Part shown: positions 48,212-55,032 of the stretch, piece by piece
How the letters are laid out: each line of letters opens with the position of its first letter
How positions within the stretch are numbered: position 1 is the stretch's first letter
Assembly: GCA_003056285.1 (NCBI GenBank)
Contig: NDWU01000009.1
Location: 1-55,032, forward strand
DNA: 55,032 bases
Source: Candidatus Terraquivivens tikiterensis
GTDB lineage: Archaea; Thermoproteota; Nitrososphaeria_A; Caldarchaeales; Wolframiiraptoraceae
Reading direction: 5' to 3'
The notes under the pieces: generated by a model
Told to the model about the DNA's origin: nothing
What the model saw: only the letters and a program-made list of their open reading frames with translations
Database searches by the model: none
Translations under genes and position numbers: made by a program

Positions 48212-49336
48212 TTAGTTCCCTTTCTCGAGCGCGCTCAACAACTCCCCGATTTCGCCCTTGAACCTTCCGTAGCTGAACCTCTCCGCGGCCGAAGATAGCT
48301 CTTTGGCAAGGGCCGGGCTCCAATCGCCGAGCCACCTCCTTATCAGGCAGGCGGCCTCCTCGAGGCTTCCGTACACGAACTCGCCCGAGGGTACGACCTC
48401 AAGCTGACCCCCGCCGTTCGGAACCACTGGAGCGATGCCCGCGGACATCGCCTCGGCTATCGCTATCCCGAAGTACTCATCCCTACGCGTGTTGAGGTAA
48501 ACCTTAGCCCTCGACATCAAAACCATCTTCTCCTTTAGCGGTACGTCGACATGAACATGAACCCTATCCGATACGCCCAACGCCTCGGCCTTTGACTTTA
48601 TTGACGCTATGACGTCATGCGCGTACCCCATGGCAGTACTGCCGACTATGTGGAAATCAGCCTCCGGTACGAGTGCTGCCAGCTCGGGTACGAGCTCGAG
48701 CTTCTTCTCCCACGTATACCTGCCGACAGTCAGGACGATGTCCTCCCTGGCCTCGTTGGTCGCAAGCTTTGAGTAAAGCTCCGTATCTACGGGCGGGTAG
48801 ATTACCCTGGAGTCTATGCCGAGCGTCTCCTTTATTATCCTCCTCGAGTACTCGCTGTTCGTAAGCACCCTCGTCTTGAGCTTCCTCAGCCTTCTACCGG
48901 CTAGGAGCTCGTAGACCCTGTAATAAAGCCTAGCATGCACGCTCCTTGAATACTTCGCGTCGAGTTCGTCCCTCGTCGGGGGCGTGTGCAAATAAGCCAC
49001 GTCCAGGTCCCAGAGAATGTTTAAGCCGTACGCGTCGAATGTTACGTCGCAGTCCTTCTTCAGCTTTCTAACGAGCGGCGCCGGTAGCAAATTCCTGTAG
49101 AGCCTTAGGCCGCCTACGTCGGGCATTACCGTCAGCCTCCTCTCCTCGTCAGGTTTAAAGACCCATCCCAAGCTCCTTCGGATCGCATCCCATTCTGTCG
49201 GCTTTGTCGTAGCAAGAACCACCTCGTGCCCAAGCTCCTTCAACGCCCTGAGGAGGTAGACGACGAAGACGTCTCCGCCCCCAGCCGGGCCGCTCTTAGT
49301 GACCACTATGTCTCTGTACACGAGGCCTACCCTCAT
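48212..49336 (-). CDS. glycosyltransferase, GT4-like
   Basis: 374 aa, GT-B fold. The N-terminal domain begins MRVGLVYRDIVVTKSGPAGG with GDVFVVYLLRALKELGHEV. The C-terminal domain has ILTVGRYTWEKKLELVPELA-like sequence, VYLNTRRDEYFGIAIAEAMS and GIAPVVPNGGG, the ExE-type nucleotide-sugar site of GT4 retaining transferases. It overlaps the next gene upstream by 4 bp. It probably acts at the membrane in glycolipid or N-glycan assembly. Confidence 0.85.
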   Translation of the reverse strand: MRVGLVYRDIVVTKSGPAGGGDVFVVYLLRALKELGHEVVLATTKPTEWDAIRRSLGWVFKPDEERRLTVMPDVGGLRLYRNLLPAPLVRKLKKDCDVTFDAYGLNILWDLDVAYLHTPPTRDELDAKYSRSVHARLYYRVYELLAGRRLRKLKTRVLTNSEYSRRIIKETLGIDSRVIYPPVDTELYSKLATNEAREDIVLTVGRYTWEKKLELVPELAALVPEADFHIVGSTAMGYAHDVIASIKSKAEALGVSDRVHVHVDVPLKEKMVLMSRAKVYLNTRRDEYFGIAIAEAMSAGIAPVVPNGGGQLEVVPSGEFVYGSLEEAACLIRRWLGDWSPALAKELSSAAERFSYGRFKGEIGELLSALEKGN

Positions 49337-50124
49337 GCCGTCAGCGCTCCGGCACCGTAAGCCGCGCTTGCCAGGGCCATGAATATTGGCAAGACAGGAT
49401 GCAGCCTAGCCTTTGGAAGGTTCCTGACGAGCAGGAGGGGGGTTGCGAAGAGCAAAGCACGCTGCCTCCACGTACTCATGCCGTGAATCTTCCTAGCCTT
49501 GGCCGACCATTTGCCGAAGTTGTACTGCTGCCTAAGCAGCTCCGACATATTCTCCCTGTGGGCATGGTACACGACAGCCCTAGGCTCGAAGCCTATTTTC
49601 CTTCCGGTCTTCAGCACCCTCCAGGCCAGCTCGACGTCCTCTGCCATCTGAAGCCTCTCGTTGAACATGCCCACCTCCACTATCGCACCCTTCTCATACA
49701 TTATGTTACCGCCGCCGTAGTGGGGCTTGTTAGCCGTAGCCAGCTCGAGCAACTTGGCTGCCAGCCTATCCGGGTTAAGGGCCCTTATGCTTCCTGCGAC
49801 GCCGGCCAGGCCCCCTTTCTCGTAGCGCCTCACGAGCCAAGAAAGCCAGCTTGGGTCTGCTACCGCATCGGCGTCTATGAAGGCAACAAGTTCGCCCCTA
49901 GATTCCTCCAGGCCCCTATTCCTGGCCCTCGACCTACCCACGACGGGCTCATGGACGACCTTCGCTCCGAGCTCCGCCGCTATCTTTCCTGTAGAATCTG
50001 TTGAGCTATCGATGACTATGATCTCCGTAGGCTTGAATGTCTGGGCGAGTAACGATGATACGCAGCCCGCTATGGTCCTCTCGGCGTTTCTCGCGATGAC
50101 GATTACTGAGCACGATGGGCTCAT
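49333..50124 (-). CDS. glycosyltransferase family 2
   Basis: 263 aa from ATG 50124, which overlaps the epimerase stop (ATGA). The longer open frame upstream is an unconserved Arg-rich shadow of the epimerase. GT-A motifs: SVIVIARNAERTIAGCVSSL, AFIDADAVADPSWL (DxD-like), MAEDVELAWRVLKTGRK. A C-terminal hydrophobic pair (ALLFATPLLLVRNL, LPIFMALASAAYGAGAL) suggests membrane association. Confidence 0.85.
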   Translation of the reverse strand: MSPSCSVIVIARNAERTIAGCVSSLLAQTFKPTEIIVIDSSTDSTGKIAAELGAKVVHEPVVGRSRARNRGLEESRGELVAFIDADAVADPSWLSWLVRRYEKGGLAGVAGSIRALNPDRLAAKLLELATANKPHYGGGNIMYEKGAIVEVGMFNERLQMAEDVELAWRVLKTGRKIGFEPRAVVYHAHRENMSELLRQQYNFGKWSAKARKIHGMSTWRQRALLFATPLLLVRNLPKARLHPVLPIFMALASAAYGAGALTA

Positions 50125-51182
50125 GGCTTTCGGCCGAAGATCTCTATGTTTTCCCTGACCCACCTCACGAGCCTCGATACGCCCTCGGCTGGCTTGACCC
50201 TTGGGCTCCAGCCCAGCTCGCGGCCTATCTTGGATATGTCTGATACGTAGACCTTTTGGTCTGCCGGCCTCCAGTCGGCGAAGGATACCTGGGGGCTTAT
50301 GCCGGTCATGGACCTGAGCATGTCCAACAGCTCTAGCAGGGATAGCGTGTTCCCCGGACCGCCGCCCACGTTGTAAACCCCGTGCTTTACCCTGCTCTTC
50401 AGAAAAAGGTCTAGGGCGTTCACGAGGTCGCTTACGTGCAGCACGTCCCTTACCTGCTTTCCGTCGCCGTAGATCGTTATCGGTCTGCCTGTTAGCGTCG
50501 CTATCGTGAACCAAGCGACCCATCCCTGGTCCTCGACGCCAAACTGCCTCTCACCGTAGATGCAGCTCATCCTAAATACTCCAGTCCTCAAACCGTAAGT
50601 GTGATGGTAGTCTTGGCAGTACAGGTCGCCTGCAAGCTTTGAGCAACCGTACGGGCTATGCCCGCACCCATCTATAGAGAAGTCCTCGGGTATTCCGGAT
50701 GCGTACCTCGTATCCGCAAAAGCGTACCGTTTATCTCCCTCCTTTACGGGTATCTTGTTAACGTTCTCGCCGTATACCTTGTTGGTCGAGAGGTAGACAA
50801 AGTCTGCGTCGTTCTTCCTGGCTATCTCGAGCATGTTGAACGTCCCTAGGGCATTCACCTCAAAGTCCGTCCTAGGGTCGATCACGGAAGCCGTCACGGC
50901 AACTTGGGCGGCTGCGTGTACTATGACGTCCACGCCTTTCATGTGCTTTTCGAGCTCCTCCCTTTCCCTTATGTCGTGCTGCAGGAACGTTACGTTGCCG
51001 TAACGCCTCAGGTAGTTTAAGTTGTACATGGGGTCTCCGATGATCTTCCCGAGGAGCGTGGACCTTGATAGGTTGTCTACTACTATGACCTCGTTTCCCG
51101 TGCTCGCATAGAACTCCGCTACGTGCGAGCCCACGAAGCCAGCACCGCCCGTGACCGCTACTCTCATACAAGATTTTTCCAT
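50121..51182 (-). CDS. NAD-dependent sugar epimerase (CDP-paratose 2-epimerase-like)
   Basis: 353 aa. Rossmann motif VAVTGGAGFVGSHVAEFYAS near the N-terminus. The extended SDR YxxxK site is SPYGCSKLAGDLYCQDY, and RMSCIYGERQFGVEDQGWVA closely resembles CDP-paratose/UDP-glucose-type epimerases. It starts the three-gene glycan operon (epimerase, GT2, GT4). Start could be M1 or the Met at residue 6 (MRVAVTGG). Confidence 0.87.
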   Translation of the reverse strand: MEKSCMRVAVTGGAGFVGSHVAEFYASTGNEVIVVDNLSRSTLLGKIIGDPMYNLNYLRRYGNVTFLQHDIREREELEKHMKGVDVIVHAAAQVAVTASVIDPRTDFEVNALGTFNMLEIARKNDADFVYLSTNKVYGENVNKIPVKEGDKRYAFADTRYASGIPEDFSIDGCGHSPYGCSKLAGDLYCQDYHHTYGLRTGVFRMSCIYGERQFGVEDQGWVAWFTIATLTGRPITIYGDGKQVRDVLHVSDLVNALDLFLKSRVKHGVYNVGGGPGNTLSLLELLDMLRSMTGISPQVSFADWRPADQKVYVSDISKIGRELGWSPRVKPAEGVSRLVRWVRENIEIFGRKP

Positions 51183-51290
51183 AGGCGTTGATTAAATACG
51201 TTTGCATGAAGGTCGGAGAATTCTGATGCATCGTCGCTAACGTGAAAGATTTAAATAACATACGACCTCCTTACAGGCCGATAAAGGATT

Positions 51291-51962
51291 ATGAGCGACG
51301 CCACTTATGGTTTTGAGCCTAGCGGCTTTCTTAACGCTTTGATCGCAGGCTTTTTTGATTGGGCGCCCAGGCTGATAGTTTTCGCGGTAACTTTGCTAGT
51401 CGGGTGGATAGTCGGCAGGCTTCTTTACTCCGCAGTATCCAGGATCGTCGGGAGGATGGGCTGGGAGCACTACATGCGAAAGACCGTGATAGGCAGGGCC
51501 ATACTGAGCTCAGGGTACACTGCGGGAACTTTTTCAGCATCCGTCGTCAAATGGTTAACTTACCTGGTCGCCATACTCTACTCAATATACGCGCTGAACA
51601 TCCCGGAGCTATCGGCAGGGGTTTCGCAGGTGCTCGCGTACCTTCCGAGCCTGGTCACGGGCATAGTCATCCTCGTCGTTGGGCTGATACTTGCAGATTG
51701 GACTGCCGAGCTTGTGAGGCAGGGTCAGCCTAAGAGCGAGCTATCGACCTTAGCCTCGGACGTCGTCAGGGTATTCTTGTACTTCATCGTAATCACTGTG
51801 GCGCTTGCGAACATGCGTATCGACATTACGATAATCTACATATTCGCCACGCCCATAGCGTGGTCAATTGCTATAATACTCGGGATAGTCGTTGGCTGGA
51901 CCCTTAAGGACAGGGTTAAAGAGCTTATCGAGAGGGTGCTGAGGGGAAGCGAGGGGCGATGA
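51291..51962 (+). CDS. small-conductance channel-like membrane protein (MscS TM-helix type)
   Basis: 223 aa with four or five membrane helices. Two segments repeat the MscS-associated TM-helix pattern: LIVFAVTLLVGWIVGRLLYS and LVTGIVILVVGLILADWTAE; the C-terminal helix ends GWTLKDRVKELIERV. It lacks the MscS beta domain, so it is not a complete channel by sequence. It overlaps the following phosphatase by 4 bp. TTTAAATAAC at 51250-51259 is a candidate TATA box. Confidence 0.7.
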   Translation: MSDATYGFEPSGFLNALIAGFFDWAPRLIVFAVTLLVGWIVGRLLYSAVSRIVGRMGWEHYMRKTVIGRAILSSGYTAGTFSASVVKWLTYLVAILYSIYALNIPELSAGVSQVLAYLPSLVTGIVILVVGLILADWTAELVRQGQPKSELSTLASDVVRVFLYFIVITVALANMRIDITIIYIFATPIAWSIAIILGIVVGWTLKDRVKELIERVLRGSEGR

Positions 51963-52717
51963 GGCTGTCCGGGATATTCGCGGACTACGACGGGACGCTG
52001 GCACCGAAGGACGTGACGCGTGCGGAATCAAAGCCATTGGACGGGATCCTGCAGAGCGTCGACGGCATCAGGGAGCGTGGAAAGTTCGCCGTGGTAAGCA
52101 CGAAGGACTTCTGGTTTCTCGCGAGCAGGCTGCCAAGAGTTGATGCGATCGGGTGCATAGGCGGAATAGAGGTCGTCGTAGGGGATAGGGCATGGGTAAG
52201 GAGGGGCGTGCTCAAGAAGCTTGAACGGGTCTGTGAGCTGTTTGATGCATCTGCTCGGATGATCGCGGACCCAGAAGTCGTTTTCGAGGTGAAGAGCCTG
52301 AGGAACGGAATGGCTGCCGGCTTATGCATCGACTGGCGCCATGCCAGGCCTCCTGCTGAAGATGTCGTAGAGAGGATAAAAGAGGCGGCCATCGGGTTTG
52401 GGCTGTACTTCGAAAAGTACGAGCACGAGCCGTTCTTGGACGTCTTCCCAGCCAGGCCCGATAAGGGAGCCGCCGTATCTTTCATCAAGGACTTCCTCCG
52501 TATGGACGGGCCAATAATGTACATAGGCGACAGTAGAGCCGATAACCCTGCCTTCAGGGTAGCTGACGTATCCGTTGGCGTAGTCCACGGGCGCGAGGCT
52601 CCAGCTCTTGAATGCCAGTACTTCATTAGGTTCGAGGAAGTACCGAGGCTTCTCTCCGAGCTGGTTAACCTAGGGTTGGATTTTGACCCGAGCCGCCTAC
52701 CGCTCTCCAGGGTTTAA
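51959..52717 (+). CDS. HAD-family sugar phosphatase (trehalose-phosphatase-like)
   Basis: 252 aa. HAD motif I FADYDGTLAP (nucleophile and acid Asp), motif II in FAVVSTKDF (Ser/Thr), motif III Lys in RPDKGAAVSF and motif IV MYIGDSRADNPAF. A C2-type cap lies between. This matches Cof/OtsB-like phosphatases acting on sugar phosphates; trehalose 6-phosphate or mannosyl-3-phosphoglycerate are possible substrates. It is followed by a GT4 gene 12 bp later, suggesting a compatible-solute or glycan pathway. Confidence 0.82.
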   Translation: MRLSGIFADYDGTLAPKDVTRAESKPLDGILQSVDGIRERGKFAVVSTKDFWFLASRLPRVDAIGCIGGIEVVVGDRAWVRRGVLKKLERVCELFDASARMIADPEVVFEVKSLRNGMAAGLCIDWRHARPPAEDVVERIKEAAIGFGLYFEKYEHEPFLDVFPARPDKGAAVSFIKDFLRMDGPIMYIGDSRADNPAFRVADVSVGVVHGREAPALECQYFIRFEEVPRLLSELVNLGLDFDPSRLPLSRV

Positions 52718-52729
52718 GGGTGGAGGGTA

Positions 52730-53950
52730 GTGAGGGTTGCCGTCCTGATGTACCAGACTAGCCTGACAAAGGGCCAGGAGCTTGTCGCTCTCCGGATGAC
52801 GAGGGAGCTGCGCAGGCAGGGAAAGGATGCCTTTCTTTTGTCAACGCCGTTCCACGACGGGAAACGCGTCGCCTGGCAGGAGCAAGTCCTTAGGAGCTTA
52901 AGGGGCTACGTGGTTAAAGAGGAGTTTGGCGTTCCCGTGATAAGGATGGACGGGTACTTGTCTACTTGGCCCCCGAGGAGGATCATGCTAAGGGACGCGC
53001 AATCTACCTTCAGGCACATCGTCGAGGACATGGGGATAGAGTGCTTCATAGCGCATAGCACGCTATGGAACGGCCCGGAGGAGCTGGCCCGCTTCAAGCT
53101 ATGGAACGACATGATGCTCAGGGAGGGGCTTAGGAGTAAAAGGCTGATAGCATGCTTCATGCCCCACTACCAGCCTCCGAGCCCCATACACTACGCGCCG
53201 ATCGAAAGGCTGTACAGGGAGGCATGGAATAGCACGGTATTTCCTGTATTGTTCAGGACGATGGATTTGGTACTATGCACAACGCCCGTAGAGGTCGACC
53301 AGATGGTCGAGCTGGGCGCCGAGGCTGGAAAGTGCCACCTTTATCCCGGAGGCGTAGATGAGGAGGCCTTCAAAAACCTTGGTAGGACGGACGTGCATTC
53401 AAGGTTTAACATACCGGAAGGCGCCAAGATAATAAGCTTTATAGGGACTGTGGAGAGGCGAAAGAATCCTGCCGCCATAGCCAAAATAGCAGCGAACTTG
53501 CTCGACAGGAAAGACATAGTATTCGTCGTAGCAGGCTTGCCATCCGACCAGGCGGATGCCTTAACCAAAGCCACGCGTGCCCTTCCAAACTTCAAGTACG
53601 TCGGCGAGGTCAGCGAGGATGAGAAGGTATCGCTGATAAAGGCTTCCTACGCCAACATAATCATGAGCAGGATGGAGGCGCTTGGGATCACGCAGCTCGA
53701 GTTCATGTACGCAGGCAAGCCTGTGATCACCTCTGCCGTCGGCGGCCAGCGCTGGCTTGTCAGGGATGGGATAGACGGCATACACGTCAACGGCCCGGAG
53801 GACATAAAGGGCGCGACGGAGGCTGTCCTGAGGTTGGTCGATAACGAGGAGCTTGCAAGAGAGATGGGGAAGAACGCGGCAAAAAGGGCATCGGAGTTTA
53901 CGCTGAGCAGGATCACCAAAAGCTTGATCGAGCGCTTAGAAAGCTTGTGA
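52730..53950 (+). CDS. glycosyltransferase, GT4-like
   Basis: 406 aa from GTG. N-terminal GT-B domain (VAVLMYQTSLTKGQELVALR), C-terminal domain with ISFIGTVERRKNPAAIAKIA, SRMEALGITQLEFMYAGKPV and ITSAVGGQRWLV, the acceptor and nucleotide-sugar site. With the phosphatase upstream it could make and dephosphorylate a sugar-phosphate conjugate, as trehalose or mannosylglycerate synthases do; this is inference from order only. Confidence 0.85.
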   Translation: MRVAVLMYQTSLTKGQELVALRMTRELRRQGKDAFLLSTPFHDGKRVAWQEQVLRSLRGYVVKEEFGVPVIRMDGYLSTWPPRRIMLRDAQSTFRHIVEDMGIECFIAHSTLWNGPEELARFKLWNDMMLREGLRSKRLIACFMPHYQPPSPIHYAPIERLYREAWNSTVFPVLFRTMDLVLCTTPVEVDQMVELGAEAGKCHLYPGGVDEEAFKNLGRTDVHSRFNIPEGAKIISFIGTVERRKNPAAIAKIAANLLDRKDIVFVVAGLPSDQADALTKATRALPNFKYVGEVSEDEKVSLIKASYANIIMSRMEALGITQLEFMYAGKPVITSAVGGQRWLVRDGIDGIHVNGPEDIKGATEAVLRLVDNEELAREMGKNAAKRASEFTLSRITKSLIERLESL

Positions 53951-53997
53951 AGGCTTTCACGAAGGTTTTCTTGACATTCCCACGCCTAAAGGACGTT

Positions 53998-54020
53998 GGC
54001 TTTCTCGCCGAGTATGGTAA
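53998..54020 (+). repeat. dispersed 25-bp motif, copy 3
   Basis: GGCTTTCTCGCCGAGTATGG then TAA, 43 bp before the start of the glycosyltransferase gene. TTTAATTATT at 54024-54033 is probably that gene's TATA box. Confidence 0.45.
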
Positions 54021-54062
54021 GCTTTAATTATTGAAACGGTAAGGCACACACTGCAAGGGTAC

Positions 54063-54777
54063 ATGCCGAAGGTCTCCGTCATAATTCCAGCGCATAACGA
54101 GGAGGGTAGCCTGGAGGAGGCCGTAAGAAGGGTAGAGAGGGTGCTGAGCGAGAACCGTATAGATGGTGAGATAATAGTTGTTGACGACAACAGCCACGGA
54201 TGCTACGCCAAGGCTGGCGGACATGCTTGCAGCCGATGTCGGAATCGTAAGGGTAGTCCACAGGATGGACGGCATGAGGGGGTTCGGCATGGCTATAAGG
54301 TCTGGAATAGAGGCGGCCAGGGGCGATTACGTCGTGCCCTTCATGGCAGACCTCTCGGACAACCCTGAGGACATACCCAAGCTGCTCCGGAAGGCCGAGG
54401 AGGGGGCGGAGGTTGTCGTGGGTTCCAGGTTTATCGGTGGCATGAGGGCATACGGCTACTCTTCTACGAAGCTCGTTTCAAACAGGCTATACAACGCATT
54501 CCTCAGGATGCTCTTCGGCTTGAAGGTAAAGGACTGTACCAACGCGTTCAAGCTTTACAGCAGAAGGCTGCTGTCGGGCATGAGGCTCGAATCAAAAGGC
54601 TTCGAGATAAACGCAGAGATGATAATAAAGGCGCACATGATGCATGCCAGGATAGCCGAGGTGCCTACGGAGTGGAGGGAAAGGAGGGCCGGTAGGTCGA
54701 AGATGAGGCTCCTGAATGTCTGGAAGGACTACGGTCTTGTGGCGATCAGGTTATTCCTACGCCGCCTCTTCCGGTAA
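54063..54777 (+). CDS. dolichol-phosphate mannosyltransferase-like GT2, frameshifted
   Basis: About 237 aa if repaired. The first frame encodes VSVIIPAHNEEGSLEEAVRR and GEIIVVDDNS (first Asp site). It then fails at AACAGCCACGGATGC near 54192, where removal of one C gives DDNSTDATPRLADML in the frame that continues to 54777. That frame contains FMADLSDNPEDIPKLL, VVVGSRFIGGMRAYG and KDCTNAFKLYSR, typical of Dpm1-like transferases that load mannose or glucose onto polyprenyl phosphate. Either a one-base insertion error or a recent mutation. Confidence 0.78.
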
Positions 54778-54797
54778 GAACCTAACGGCAGATCGTC

Positions 54798-55032
54798 TCA
54801 TGCCGACGTCAGGCCACGAGCCCTAAGCTCCTCCAAAGATTTTTCGAAAAGGTCGACGGCCGACCAACCGTGAAGCCTACCCCATTCTGCTAACTCGCTA
54901 AGGCCGCTTCGAAGGTCACGCTCAGCCCTGAAGCCCAGCAGCCGCTCTGCGTTGGATGTATCCGCATAGCAGTGCCTAACGTCGCCCTTCCGAAACTTCC
55001 CAGATACGTACGGCCTAGCCTTTCCACCCATC
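54798..55032 (-). CDS. C-terminus of a sugar-nucleotide epimerase/dehydratase (cut by window end)
   Basis: The last 77 residues of an extended SDR protein: VSGKFRKGDVRHCYADTSNA, ERLLGFRAE and LSELAEWGRL are the usual C-terminal features of UDP-glucose 4-epimerase-like enzymes. The N-terminal NAD domain lies beyond the window. Convergent with the frameshifted GT2 gene. Confidence 0.75.
   Translation of the reverse strand, partial: MGGKARPYVSGKFRKGDVRHCYADTSNAERLLGFRAERDLRSGLSELAEWGRLHGWSAVDLFEKSLEELRARGLTSA

Noticed and set aside
50125-50523. N-terminal extension of the GT2 glycosyltransferase
   Set aside because: This Arg/Gly-rich stretch overlaps the epimerase in another frame; the GT2 motif starts at ATG 50124 with an ATGA overlap.

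Overview
This window is archaeal, most likely from a thermophilic member of the Thermoproteota (TACK). The evidence is an exosome, SBDS, proteasome-alpha, KEOPS and prefoldin neighbourhood, a tetraether lipid synthase, a tRNA-Gln gene with two introns (one in the D-arm), TATA-box promoters with leaderless-looking starts, and heavy AGG/AGA and ATA codon use. I cannot place it to genus; a Nitrososphaeria/Caldarchaeales-like lineage is only a guess.

Layout. 1-3.6 kb: an IS200/IS605-type tnpB element, decayed relatives and gene fragments, then two coiled-coil proteins of the DUF3782/PD-(D/E)XK type. 3.8-12.2 kb: one long minus-strand housekeeping run, psmA > SBDS > rrp4 > rrp41 > rrp42 > rpl37ae > pcc1 > (internally deleted IS) > pfdB > DHH phosphoesterase > ecfA1-ecfA2-ecfT. 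12.3-15.7 kb: metabolic genes and the tRNA. 15.9-18.2 kb: a DNA methyltransferase translationally coupled to an unknown protein. 18.5-24 kb: acyl-CoA dehydrogenase, endonuclease III, a NitT/TauT-type ABC importer and nadC. 24.4-25.9 kb: tetraether synthase.

26.3-46.4 kb is the most interesting part. [NiFe]-hydrogenase maturation genes (hypB, A, C, D and, after an interruption, E; no hypF) surround a lipoyl-assembly cluster: two radical SAM enzymes of the LipS1/LipS2 type, an LplA-LplB-DUF116 lipoate ligase split by a frameshift, and a geranylgeranyl-reductase-like flavoprotein. It is followed by three GcvH-like proteins, three fused HdrC-HdrB-like Fe-S/CCG proteins, two NarI-like membrane proteins, a GlcD-like FAD oxidoreductase and two paralogous AbrB-PhoU regulators. 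No glycine-cleavage P, T or L genes and no HdrA are present. Only one of the three GcvH-like proteins keeps the lipoyl-lysine; the others have Met or Arg there. My inference is a membrane-linked redox system in which HdrCB units work with lipoyl or pseudo-lipoyl carrier proteins, the flavoprotein unit resembling 2-hydroxyacid dehydrogenases.

46.5-48.2 kb: an accessory island with tnpB remnants and two tandem cassettes, each a zinc-ribbon gene plus a small downstream gene bounded by near-perfect 24-bp palindromes; one copy is a pseudogene. 48.2-55 kb: glycosyltransferases, sugar epimerases, a HAD phosphatase and a membrane protein, probably for surface glycan synthesis.

Several genes are interrupted by single-base shifts or a stop (radical SAM C-terminus, lipoate ligase, one NarI-like protein, one glycosyltransferase). 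These may be assembly errors or real decay, and the sequence alone cannot tell.
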